This document shows, in pieces, positions 20,272-31,240 of a stretch of DNA of 64,000 bases. The stretch covers positions 2,791,001 through 2,855,000 of the forward strand of contig CM055188.1 in assembly GCA_029224185.1 (NCBI GenBank). The letters run 5' to 3'. Both the position numbers and the translations under genes were made by a program. Source of the DNA: Karalla daura (Eukaryota > Chordata > Actinopteri > Chaetodontiformes > Leiognathidae). The first letter of the stretch is position 1; every line of letters starts with the position of its first letter. A model generated the notes under the pieces. That model was not told the DNA's origin. It worked only from the letters and a program-made list of their open reading frames with translations, and did not search any database.

Positions 20272-21291
20272 CTAAATTCTGGCTTTATGTACCTCTGGGA
20301 CGTACTTTTTTTGTCTACTTTGAAAAACCTGATCTGTGTTGTACCTATCTATGATATATTTTTTCTGTCTATTTTTAAAAGCGGGATCTCTCCTGTACCT
20401 TTCTCGCATGTATTTCTTCCGTCTATGGGAAATGGGGTCCGTCCTAGCAACTGGTGCTCTGCTCTCAGTTTCCTTCCTCTTGGCTTTGCGTCGCCTTTCT
20501 CTGTTCAATTTGATGACCTCTTTTGAGGTTTGTGGGAAAGGTTGTGGGGTCGCAGCAACGTTGGGGTCCTTCAGACTTCTGTCTTTGACCTCTGTGTGTG
20601 ATGGGCAGGGGGCAGAGCTTTTGATTGGTGAAGCTGAATCGACAGCTTCAAAGGAAATGGGCACAAACTCATAGCTGGCCAGACTTGAACGATTCTGAAA
20701 CAATTTGCTCAGGTGGTCAGCCAGGTCACGAAGATTTGAGAAAAGCTTCAAGATTGCAGTTCCGTTGTGGTGTGGCAAGCCTGCTGCATTTCGGCTGTGG
20801 GAATCAAAGATGCCGAATTTTCCACACCTGCCACGGAAAACTGCAATGCATTCTGGAGACACCATGATTAAAGCCAGGCTGACTTCGTCAGACAGACACT
20901 CTACTTGCGTGGCAAGGGGTGTACCCCATTGCTCTTCTTGGGGGCTGGGTGTTCTTATGGGGCCTAATCTAGCAAGAGACATTTGCACATTATACGCATT
21001 TGTGTCTGTCATGACATGTTTTGGCATTTCCTCCAGCGTCAGGTGGTCACTCTGAAAGCTGTTGGTGGCAATGAGTTGGAGTTTAATTCCAACATACAGC
21101 GAGTCTCCCTTTGCCAGCACTCTGTCGAGGGCTGTAGTGTTGAACTGACAGCCCTCATTCTGGTAAGCCAGGAAAGTCAAAGACATGCAGGAGCACTGGT
21201 GATTTCTGGAGAAATCTTGGTACCTGCTGTCATTTTGACTATGACTGGCCCTGACACTTTCAATCAATGGTTTACCTGATTCTTTTGGCAT
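20272..21291 (-). pseudogene. Helentron N-terminal part: OTU/C76-like cysteine protease domain
   Basis: A 339-codon frame. Residues about 15-60 read SHSQNDSRYQDFSRNHQCSC and MSLTFLAYQNEG, then ALDRVLAKGDSLY. This resembles the active-site region of viral-type deubiquitinases (peptidase C76) and OTU-like proteases, with a cysteine in QCSC. Near residue 168 FDSHSRNAAGLP supplies the probable catalytic histidine in the D-H-S-R form typical of such proteases. The C-terminal 70 residues are lysine- and arginine-rich with KKY repeats that lead into the next frame. An acceptor-like TTTCAG precedes the first codons (about 21302), so the first methionine may not be the true start. Family knowledge: such domains accompany Helentron Rep-helicases; their target is unknown. 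Confidence 0.6.
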
Positions 21292-21647
21292 GAGTGTTAA
21301 CTGAAATTATCTTATACAATGATAATTTATTAGCATACATATTACATACATATTCTTTTTTCCTATAAGATTTATTATTGTTGTTATTACTGGCGTTTTT
21401 GTTATGATGCTTTCAAAACTTGACGATAAACAACCAATGTTACTATACGTTTAATAGAATTGAAAAGTATTCCAGACACTGACTTGTACTGGTCTATACT
21501 TAAATCCTTAAAATGCTACTTTGATTCCTTGGTGCCATGATTGTTATAACATTTATTTTTTGTCATGGCTCTGAGGTGTTGTATATGAATTAGATGTAGG
21601 TAATTGTACTGCTGTTGTACGTTAGAAATTTTGAAAGGAGAAAATAC

Positions 21648-24410
21648 CTTAGGTGAGGGAGGTTGTGTCACAGCCTGCATCGCTTATGGTCCAGGAAGGT
21701 CCAGGTGGTGAAGGTGTCTTTGTCTGAGAAGAGATTACAGCAAATTCAATATTTAAGTAAAAAATAAAGACTTGAATGCAACAACGCACTTTTATTCAGG
21801 AGAAATTAAATTTACCCTTGGAGCCGGGGAACAGCAGGGGGTCGGTGGATCAAATGACCTCAAGGAGAGTCTGGTTGGTGGTGAGTCAACCAGCTGTTGA
21901 CAGATTACAACGAAAGACATTAAGCAGAACGTAGACATGTCTCATTGAAAACACACTGCATCCTCGGTGTGTGTGTGTCACCGTAGCAATAAGTGACTTA
22001 CAGCGCTCACTTGAGGTCCGGGGGGTGGATGGCGTCTGTCCGTGGGCATGGACCGTTCCACCGCTGTGCTCTGAAAGATGAATAAAAAAAAGACAACCAA
22101 TTAAACCTAATCTAAATTAAGTCTGGCACATGGAAAAAAATAGAGTACATACCGTCAGGGTCACATCAGTCTTGCTGGCGGGGGCCTCATCCTCCGACCT
22201 CCAGGACGATCTGGATGGGGTCGATCCAACCAGCTGTTGACATATGAGATACAGTACACAGCCGAGTGAAACAGTATCCCTGTGAATACGCTGTGCTGGG
22301 CATATATTCACCGTATATGTCAGTTGTGGTACAAAGTAGCATACATTGTTCGCTGGAGACCGGGTGCTGCGGGAGGACGTCCAACGTCTGACTCGTGCCG
22401 AGGAGGAGGCCGCCTACACCATAGCAAAGAGAATACAATACCAGTTAAACCTAAACTTTTGATATTTGAGAAGAGCTGAGTCTGCAGAAAAAGTATGAGT
22501 AGTATTAGTATTAACATGAAAGCTCATACTCTTACCCGATTAGAAATTAGGTGACAATTGATCACGAATCCTCAAACGTTGAACAAAATGCGATTCAGTC
22601 AACTTACCCTCTTGACCTTTGGAGGGGCCTTGCAGTCTACGTCGCAAGACAGATGAGACACTTTCTCCATAGCACTCAGGATTGTGCTGCTGAACCAGAT
22701 GGGGTTCAGGGGTAGAACGTGCTCCTTCTTCTGTGTAACAAAAAGCACAAAACCCAATGACAAATTGTCTTGTCAAATGCTATAAAAAGTTTACAACAGT
22801 TACCAATGAACACAGAAAAAGTAAAATGCAACAAACCTCACGCTGAGCCACCCTGGTTGACCAGGTTGGCTCGTCTGAAATTAAAGAAACATCAACAAGT
22901 TTAGTTAGTATTGGAAATGACCGCATCATGTAAATTATTTGCATTGCATTACATACACACACATTAGACTGTTTAGCAGTTACCTTGCTGCCCTGACCCA
23001 CTTTCCTCCACTTTTTCGGGTTATGGGTGCGTGGAGGACGGACCTCTCCAACCACAACCACCTTAGGAGACACGGTCCTAGTCGGCAGCGAAGGTGTAGG
23101 AGAGACCCGGGGCGGTGGAGATGGAGTCTCCAGTTCATGCTCAGTGGCATGACATGACATTCCAGTGTATTCACACAGTGTTTTACCTCCAATATGCAGC
23201 TGCCATTTGCTGTGCTTCTCATGATCACCTACAAAGAATTGAAAGCAGACATTTTATACTTACACCATCTCTGCTCCACAGCTCCAACCTCGTAAGGGGG
23301 AAGTACTCCGCAGCAGAGAAGTACTTCACATCTGAGAAAAAAAAATCAACATAGCATCCATGTATGTTTCGTGACCTTGTATAGATTTCAACATGACAGA
23401 ACACAGTTTATGTTATAACTCACGTTTATCAATGTACTTGGAATAGATATTTTTATACACACCCATACGAACAGCCACACGGTGGAACTCCTGACGAAAG
23501 AGGACCTGGTAAGAATCCTCAACCATCAGGCGGGGAGGGAAGTCCACAACAAAAACCTGGAGAGAACAATACCTGTCTGTTACTACACAACACTTTTATT
23601 CACAAATCACATGCATTCTGCAACAAACAAGCTAATTTAATCATTATATTAAATAAGTGGTCATTGTCTTACTACTACTACTACAACTGCAACAGCAACA
23701 GACACATAATTGTAAGGTGAACCATTTGGTCATATATTGGACAGCAATAATACCTTCTTGTCAGGAGACTCGGGAGGGATGGCCAACTTGTGGCTGTGAC
23801 CAGTGAGGGAAGATATTGGCCACCTCTTCACCCTGTGGCGGTAACCAGTACCGCGGCCTATTTAGAAGAACAAAAGCAGACACAAGCAAAAATAAGTTCA
23901 ACCAGAAAATACCACAACACAAATCTTTTTCTAAATTCAAATAAATGAGGATGAGTTAGGAATTATTAGAAAAAGTTTACAGATTTAAAGGATAATTAAT
24001 GATTTGGGTTTTTTTTTCCATTTAAGGATAAAACAGCCACAGCTACTTACGTGCACAGCAGCTGGCGCGCATCATCGGCTCTCCAGAGCAGTCTGGATGG
24101 GAATAACGTTGCACTCAGCTGATGAGAGATTTACACACTTTAGACCTCAGACAGGGTTGACGGTGGAGCTGTGTGTCAATGTACACAGACAGTAAACAGA
24201 GCAGTTTCTAACATATGTATGTGGGCGTATGTGTGTGTGTGTGTGTGTGTATACAGTTGCATTCGCATGTGTGTTGTGCCAGAAACGTACATTGCGAACT
24301 GGAGATTGGGAGCAGGGGGAGTTGGTGTCCATGGTTCCGGACTGTCTCTGGTCATCCTGCTTGGACCAAAGCGCCTTCATCGCCTGGGATTTTCTTCCTC
24401 TCTTCCCCAT
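21648..24410 (-). pseudogene. Multi-exon gene-like block upstream of the Helentron, identity unknown
   Basis: On the minus strand at least twelve short blocks have acceptor and donor sites. Approximate exons: 24410-24291 (starting MGKRGRKSQAMKALW), 24092-24051, 23857-23754, 23556-23424, 23331-23266, 23228-22984, 22874-22837, 22730-22608, 22413-22345, 22233-22153, 22069-22002, 21893-21816, 21717-21648. Exons 3-6 join in matching phase to an open stretch of about 180 codons with VFVVDFPPRLMVEDSYQ and WQLHIGGKTLCEYTG; exons at 22730, 22413 and 22233 also chain in phase 0. The 38-base and 68-base blocks break the frame, and the second needs an internal acceptor. I recognise no domain. It could be the Helentron's own 5' exons or a captured host gene. 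Confidence 0.5.
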
Positions 24411-24489
24411 CCTGCTGGCAACGTCTTCTGCAAAATGCTTGAAAAACCAATGGAAACAAAACTTGCAGATATTAACTACTAACCTAACA

Positions 24490-24650
24490 ACTACAGCAAA
24501 TCTATTCACTAACTACTAAATACAATTTACCCTGAATCTAATACTAAGCCTACTACAAAGATGTCTAAAAACTAAACTAAACTAAAACCCCTAACTCAAA
24601 ACTAAAGTAAATTAAACTACAACTGGCTACCACAAAAGGAAAACTAATCT
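24490..24650. repeat. Degenerate CTAAA-type short repeat
   Basis: Words such as ACTAAACTAAACTAAAACC and similar A/C/T-rich variants recur without a strict period. It is low complexity and contains no gene. Confidence 0.6.
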
Positions 24651-24669
24651 GAGTGTATATTATATTATA

Positions 24670-24685
24670 TATACAAGTGTGTGTC

Positions 24686-24748
<63 letters not shown>
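24670..24748. repeat. (TA)n microsatellite
   Basis: About 60 bases of uninterrupted TA dinucleotides with AT-rich flanks. Confidence 0.95.
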
Positions 24749-24751
<3 letters not shown>

Positions 24752-25135
24752 GTGTGTGTGATGTCTTCTGCACTCCGCTGAGGGTGCACAAAGCTGGAAG
24801 ACGCTGTTGCTGCTGCTGCTCACTCTCTGCTCGCTCTCAATCTCTCTCAATCTCAGTATGTCTGCAATTAAATGAACAAAAGCAATTGTTTTAAGACCAC
24901 AATGTTCTGATATGATCTAAGCATGACAAACATCTTTACCTTTCATGGCCGCAGTGCCAGCTGCCTTTGGTGTATGCAAATTATTTTCCTCATTGAATCA
25001 TTGTTATAAGGCTGCAGTGAGTAATTTAATAATTGCTTATTCTATGGATTAATGACTTAATCTGATTAATATTGCATGAGACAACACACCAAATAAAAAC
25101 TCGGTATCTGTCCTAATCCTATGAACCACCAGATA

Positions 25136-25182
25136 CATGTGAGTAGGTGTGTGTGTGTTTGTGTGAGAGAGAGCAATAGAAA

Positions 25183-25223
<41 letters not shown>

Positions 25224-25314
25224 CAATAGAAAGTGTGTGTGTGTGGGTGGGTGTGTGTGCGTGGGAGAGAGCAATAGAAAGAGTGTGTGTGTGTGCGAGA
25301 GAGAGAGAGAGCAA

Positions 25315-25345
<31 letters not shown>

Positions 25346-25352
25346 CAATAGA

Positions 25353-25442
<90 letters not shown>

Positions 25443-25461
25443 AGAGAGAGCAATAGAAAGA

Positions 25462-25501
<40 letters not shown>

Positions 25502-25725
25502 ACAAGTGTGCGTGTGTGTGTGTGTGTGTGGGTGGGTGGGTGAGTGAGTGTGTGTGAGAGAGAGAGCAATTGAAAGTGTCTGTGTGTGTGTGGGAGAGAG
25601 CAATAGAAAGTGTGTGTGTCTGTGTGTCTGTGTGCGTGTGTGTGGGAGAGCAATAGAAAGTGTGTGTGTGTGTGTGCGTGTGCGAGACAGAGAGCAATAG
25701 AAAGTGTGTATGTGTGTATGTATCA
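25136..25725. repeat. Compound TG/GA minisatellite (~590 bp)
   Basis: Long (TG)n runs alternate with GAGAGA tracts and the phrase AGAGCAATAGAAAG, which recurs nine or more times at 40-100 base spacing. It is thus a higher-order tandem repeat built from three modules. The long frames it yields on both strands are not genes. Confidence 0.95.
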
Positions 25726-25739
25726 AGCCAGCATTTTTT

Positions 25740-26440
25740 GAAAATACTGTACACTCTCGGTGGGAGGGGAGAGGTTGGGGGGAGGGGGGAGACTGGGTGG
25801 GGCGGATCCTAATGGCGCGAAACTGTGGTCAACTGCGGGCTGTCTCTATGCACTCACACAACCACCAACAGCACCGACAGTTTCCCGGTATTCAGGCTGC
25901 GTCTAGGTTGGGTGAGGCTGGTGTGATTGGCCTGAAAGCTATGCCTACCGTGGTGGTCCGCACCGGAGACAGGGCACTGTCCAGGGTAACGTCACATTCT
26001 CCGCCCCCCTCCCGGCCTCTGCTAGCTGCTAGCGCAGTCACGCTACTTTTTTCTGTCCCTGCTCTCAACTAACTCTGCGACCTGATCTGCATTTGTCCTT
26101 CAAAACCACTCCAACAATTCATATAATTGCTGCAGAACTGCAGAACACAGATATGTTCAAAAACTTCGATCTTACAGGTTTCTGTAGCTTAGCTAGCTTC
26201 TATCAAACACAGATGACGTAGCACTGTCAATCAAAATGCTACCCTCGACTGTCCAATGAAATGGATGTGTCATCCAACCAAGCTCGCCCCTTAGCTCGCG
26301 TTAGCTCGGTGTAGAAAGCACATTGAAATCAATGGCGTTTTGTGCAGTTTACTCAAGAGATGCGTTCAGGTGATGTCAGTAATTTTAAATGTGTACGTGT
26401 TATAGCCTGTGTCCCAATTTTAAACGCTGTGTTTGAGACA
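25740..26440. other. Unassigned stretch, partly GC-rich
   Basis: No recognisable gene. The first 300 bases are GC-rich and contain CTGCTAGCTGCTAGCGC. The second half includes TTAGCTCGCGTTAGCTCGG, a short repeat-like motif. It could be a MITE or a promoter-like region; neither is supported. Confidence 0.3.
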
Positions 26441-26475
26441 CTTGAGTTGCATTGATAAAAACAATTGCATGCTGA

Positions 26476-26550
<75 letters not shown>

Positions 26551-26615
26551 TGTGTGTGTGTCTGTGTGTGTATGTGTGTGTGTGTCTGTCTGTGTATGTG
26601 TGTGAGTCTGTGTGT
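26476..26615. repeat. (TG)n microsatellite
   Basis: Interrupted TG run with TATG and CTGTG variants, mirroring the CA run at 11.05-11.15 kb at the inner end of the paired inverted repeats. Confidence 0.95.
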
Positions 26616-27440
26616 GTTTGAGATTTATGGCTCTTTGGAGGGAGCCAGACCTTTGTGATCCGTTCATTTCAAGGAGGCATACAAAAAGAAGCTATCTTAG
26701 TCATTCTATCCTGGAAATTTTTATATTTTAACTTGGAAATAATCACAGGGAGGAATGGTAGACTGAGATTTGGATCAGAATCATTTCAAAGTCAGATTTC
26801 AAACTTTATGTTATAAATTATGATTATATGCTAATATTTGAGTTTGAATTGTGCTGAAATATTGATTACAAATTCATTTGACACAAGTGGGCAAGATTTT
26901 AAAGAAGTCTGATATAGATTGGTTTTAAATATTCCACTGCCATATTCCTCTGAGTTGACAGTGAGATCAACCCTTAATATAAAGTGCGTGTATGTGTGTA
27001 AAACCCCTAAATACACAATAAAGAAAAGCAGGGTAAAACACAGTGCAAAAGCTTGAAGTGCAACTTCTCATTTTTACCAATACAGAAACACAAAATAATA
27101 TTTTTTAAAACTTTCACAAGAATATTTTCATAGATGATTTCAAAAACAGTAGTACTAGTACAATAGTACTCAGTACTTTTTGGCCTGCCAAGATGTGAGC
27201 CCAATGGGAGTAGAGTCTGCAGCAGTAGTTGTGGCTTATGTGACTGTGGCACTTGTATGACGTCTGCCTGATGTGGGGGCAGTACTGGAACTCTCCACTT
27301 CATCATCATGCTCGCTCCTCACCTCTGACATTGGAACATTGGTGTGCTCACTTTAAATGGCTGTGTGAATTGTTTGTGGAGCAAGACTTACAGGAAAAAA
27401 TTTCAGGGTAAATATTAACTCGCTTTTCATGACAAGAATG
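26616..27440 (-). repeat. Inverted mate of the 10.1-11.05 kb repeat unit
   Basis: Shared words include GGCTCTTTGG-type sequence next to the microsatellite, ATTCCTCTGAGTTGACAGTG, and the frame from 27309 that begins MMMKWRVPVLPPHQADV. Order and strand are reversed relative to the left copy. Differences are mostly substitutions and small gaps, so the two diverged a good while ago. Confidence 0.75.
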
Positions 27441-29060
27441 GACACACCTCCCCCCTTCAGACTCGCTGCTGACTCTGGAAACTGGAATTTCGTCATGAAA
27501 AAGCTAAGCACACCGGCCGGGGCCGAGCCGCACGTTTTGATGTATCATTTGTGCGTGTGCGATCAGCGGTTTTCATTTTGCCATTCATTTCTTAAGGGAT
27601 TTTATGCTCTTTCAGAGCACATTTTGGTCCCTGCGGGGGTGACTTGGACAGAATGTTTCTACACCAACACGTCCGGGAGAGTCTATGAACAAAACGTCTT
27701 TATATCTTAACCAGATTCTGGATCATTTGGCGACAGTGGCGAGTTAAAGGCTTTTGCCAGTTTTTGGCCCCATGGTTTGTCTGGGTCGAAGGAAAGCACA
27801 CTTCCTGGGGCTGAGCCTCACGTTTTGATGTATCATTTGTGTGTATGTGATCATGTATGAGAGAGTGAGTGAGTGTGTGTGTGCCTGAAGTGTTTGTGTG
27901 TCTGTATGAGGTCATCAGTCAGCCTGCTCCAGCAGGACACTGTCAGCAGGAGAGACACCTGAGCAGGGAATTCACCAATTGAGCTTTGAGAAGGTGCTGG
28001 TGAAAAACGATACAAGCTATCAACATGAAACTCGGTACACAGACAAACCACAAGTTTCTTTAATTTTTGAAATTAAAAGTATGGCGATGTAGAGAATTTT
28101 CTGTTTGAGGGGTTCGTTTTTCCCATTCATTCTTATGGGAAAAAGCGAAATTGCCCAAGTGCTAAACATTTGGCTTGCACCTATCTGCAATATGAACACA
28201 CTGTCACACAGGGGAGAGTCTCAGGAATGCCCTGATGCGATTTGGTGCGTCTATTATGAAAACTGAGGCCACAGTCACAAGTAGAAGTGTAAAGTTTAAC
28301 TTTGATCGCAGTGGTCGGAAAATGAATAGGGGCTTATGGAGAGAAGAGGCTGCGCTAGCCTGAATTTGAGGCTCGCCGTTTAAATTTTATAAAGCGCACA
28401 GGTTGATGGTCGGCATTGCACGAGAGAGCACAAATTTGCCTACAAAAGTGGAAAAAAGAATTTGTCTACTGCTTACGTTTTGGCCGGGAGCAGCGTGAAA
28501 AGACCAAAATGAGAGCTGATTCTTCAGCAATCCCAAATTGACAGTTGGTCTCTCCCCACTCGAGCTGCATCGCAAACGCCAAACCCACATGTTTTTGAGA
28601 GGGCCTGGATGAAAAACCATACAAAGTATCAACACGCTGTCGGGTACGGGCAGAGACGACAAGTTTTCCTACGTTTTGAAGTTTGAATGAAGTTTCTATG
28701 TCAACGTACGGCTTTATAGCAAATGTTTGTTTGAGGGTGATTTTTTGAATTTTCTGGATTTTCCCATTCATTTCTTATGGGATTTTTTGCTCTTTCTGAG
28801 AACTTTTTGAGCCAAAAAGTGTTATTTTTTCGTCAATCTTTGTCCGATTTCGGATTGTTATACACCAACGCGTGTGGGAGAGCGTCCCGAACAAATCTTC
28901 TATTCAACTTGTCCAAAAAGTGGATCGTTTGCCGACAGTCACGATTTAAAGGTATTTTTCCATAAGGGCCCCATATAAAGCTGTGGTTGCCATTTTAACC
29001 AAAGTGTGTTTGACAAGGTGCTGGTGAAAAACGATACAAGCTATCCAGGTGAAACTCAGT
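27441..29060 (-). repeat. Modular unclassified repeat, right arm
   Basis: Reverse-oriented counterpart of 7990-10135. It carries GCCGCACGTTTTGATGTATC (27527), TTTTGGTCCCTGCGGGG (27620), the GGAAAAAGCGAAATTGCCC block (28138) and GGCCGGGAGCAGCGTG (28483). Together with the unit at 26.6-27.4 kb it forms a right arm of about 2.4 kb facing the left arm across roughly 15 kb. No gene is recognised in it. Confidence 0.75.
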
Positions 29061-29590
29061 ACACAGACAGTGTGTGTGTGTCATTGTGTTTGCTTGTGTG
29101 AATAAATGTGCTTGTGCAATAAGAAAACATGAGATTTTCCCATGTTGGAGCAACATTTGGTTACATATCTGTACATATGTAGAGGTCAGTTTATTTTGTT
29201 ATACATATGAAAGCGAGGTGTGTGTGTGTGTGCCTTTGTAAAATGGTGCTTGAGCATTATTGAGATTAAGTTATTTGGAGCAGCATTTTGTTCCATTATT
29301 GTGCATACTGAAGATCCTTCATTCAACAAAATGCAGTTATTAGATTATTGAATTCCCTAACACCAACTGGAGAATCTTCAGCTTTCACTTCTCTCCATCA
29401 TGGTTGTGTCTTCTTTGCTGTTCATTTGGTGTGCCTGTCACTCTGGTAGTTCCTGGAAACAGAAACTAGTTCCTAGAACTATGTCTGTTTCAACTGCAGG
29501 AACCAGGGGCAAAATGTTGGCTCCTGGGTTGAAACCTGCCCTGGAAAAGCTCCTGATCAGGGATATGTACTACTGAATGGTCCCAGGGCC
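29061..29590. other. Unassigned stretch
   Basis: Short TG runs (29068, 29219) and unique-looking DNA. No gene recognised. Confidence 0.4.
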
Positions 29591-30290
29591 ATGGAATGTG
29601 AGAAGAGTGGTGAAGTAGAGAAGTGATGCCCAGCTAGAAAGTACTGGACTGGTGAATGGAATACAGGAATACAGGCGCCTTGTAGAGGACTTTGTTGTGT
29701 GGTGCCAGGCCAACCAGCTGCAGCTGAATACTACCAAAACCAACGAAATGATGATAGACTTCAAGAAAACTGCCCTGCCGCTGTTGCCTGTCACCATTCA
29801 TGGCGAGAAGGTGGAGACAGTCAGGACTTACAGGTACCAGGGGGTGCACTTGGACAATAAGCTGGACTGGTCTTTCAATGTAGATGCACTTTATAAGAAA
29901 GGACAGAGCAGGCTCTACTTCCTCGTGAGGCTGAAATCCTTCAACTCCTGCTGATGTTCTACCAGTCTGTGATGGCTAGTGTTCTCTTTTATTCCGTGGT
30001 GTGCTGGGGGGCAGCAGCAGAAAGAGAGACAAAGGTCGGCTACACAGACTGGTGAGGAAGGCAGGGTCTGTGGTGGGCATGGAGCTGGAAACGCTCACTA
30101 AAACAGCTGAAAGAAGAACCCTGAGGAGGCTGCGATCCTTCATGGACAACAATCGCAACCCCCTACACACCATCTTCATCAACTAGAGAAGCCTGATCAG
30201 TAACAGACTCTGGTCCCTCTCTTGCAGGACTGATAGGTTGCAGTAGTCCTTTGTTCCCAGGGCCATACTGCATTTTGGGCTCTCTAAAGA
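29591..30290 (+). pseudogene. CR1/L2-type LINE reverse transcriptase, C-terminal remnant
   Basis: A 100-codon frame (29652-29954) reads YRRLVEDFVVWCQANQLQLN, then TVRTYRYQGVHLDNKLDW and LYKKGQSRLYFL. This is the end of the reverse transcriptase palm and the thumb of CR1/L2-superfamily LINEs (normally KYLGVHLDNKLDW). After a frameshift, GSVVGMELETLTKTAERRTL and NPLHTIF continue it to about 30185. It is a typical 5'-truncated insertion without the catalytic FADD block. The final clade name is uncertain. Confidence 0.7.
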
Positions 30291-30850
30291 ATTAGTGTGA
30301 CAATGGGAGACCAAAAAGCCCATTAAGTTGCAAAAGGTTGCTAATAAGGTCTCTGCACAGGTCTAAAGCATCCGCTGAATACTATACAGTACCTGCCTTA
30401 CCAAAGGACTCTTACTGTAATCAGTGTAATTCTTTCTCTTCCAATAGAAATTTGCAATGATCAAAATGTGATCAAATATTCTACAGGGGAAATTACTATT
30501 CTGCTATTGTTGCTCAACAGCATACAGCTTTAACTTTTTCACATTCAACTAGAAACAATGACAAATAATGGTCACTTTCGGAGCAGGTTGTAGTCAGTAA
30601 ATGACCGAGTCACGGGTACAGTATGTTTCGTCTTGTGGCGGCGTTAAGTTTCACTTTCACTTGTGCCGCTGCCTCGCGATATGCAACACAATAGCGCGGC
30701 CCAGGAAGCACAGACAGCAGGCTATTTACGTAATGTTTTGTCAGTGTTTCCCCTGAGCTGTCGGCCTTTGGGGCGGGTGGGGTGGATAATAAATTAGGAG
30801 GGGAAATGCCTCTACACACTCTCATCTTGTGTTGACATTTTGACACCTTG
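30291..30850. other. Unassigned stretch
   Basis: No gene or repeat family recognised. Confidence 0.4.
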
Positions 30851-30857
30851 ACTAAAA

Positions 30858-30860
30858 TGA

Positions 30861-30959
<99 letters not shown>

Positions 30960-30972
30960 TATATGTATATAG
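30858..30972. repeat. (TA)n microsatellite
   Basis: About 110 bases of TA dinucleotides with a few TACATA interruptions. Confidence 0.95.
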
Positions 30973-31039
30973 GGAGAGAGCAGAGAGAGAATTTCACCCT
31001 GCACTGTAATTGATAACAGAATATTTACATTTATGAACG

Positions 31040-31240
31040 CTAATAGTCTTATGCCAAAGAGAAGCTGTATACATACTCATTGGAGATGAGGCGGGGAGCT
31101 GAAGACGGATAGAATAACACCATCTCTGAGTCGGACAATCTGACCTGTCTTTCAAAATCCTCTTGCTTAAAATGTTCACTGCAAAGCCCAATTGAATCAC
31201 TTGCAGTGAATCTTTTACAGTGCAGTAATATTCTATTCAC
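31040..31240 (-). pseudogene. THAP-type zinc finger remnant
   Basis: A 63-codon minus-strand frame contains DSIGLCSEHFKQEDFERQ. Cys-Ser-x-His-Phe followed by an acidic residue and DF is the second half of the THAP domain, a DNA-binding C2CH zinc finger of host proteins and of P-element-type transposases. The first cysteine pair and the closing AVPTIF box are not visible; a PSSAPRL stretch takes its place. It may be an isolated exon or a fragment of a transposase-derived gene. Splice-site context is unclear. Confidence 0.45.

Larger units (their letters stand above)
15238..21310 (-). mobile_element. Degenerate autonomous Helentron (Helitron2-type)
   Basis: Read on the minus strand, the order is cysteine-protease-like domain, lysine/tyrosine-rich repeats, DUF6570-like region, Rep domain with HUH and Tyr motifs, PIF1-type helicase and an endonuclease-like end. 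A downstream endonuclease and a cysteine-protease domain distinguish Helentrons from canonical Helitrons. Frameshifts near 20265, 18760 and 16640, a stop near 17421 and several stops in the helicase show it is inactive. Short terminal inverted repeats were not found by eye; the 3' side may run into the minisatellite below 15215. Confidence 0.8.

Noticed and set aside
24147..24509. Methionine at 24509 as start of the exon-block gene
   Set aside because: The upstream residues are hydrophobic noise; MGKRGRK at 24410 has a more gene-like composition and joins a donor site in frame after 40 codons.
25049..25754. Long open frames of His-Thr and Cys-Val repeats over the TG arrays
   Set aside because: They are direct translations of (TG)n/(CA)n in all frames, without composition or start signals of a gene.
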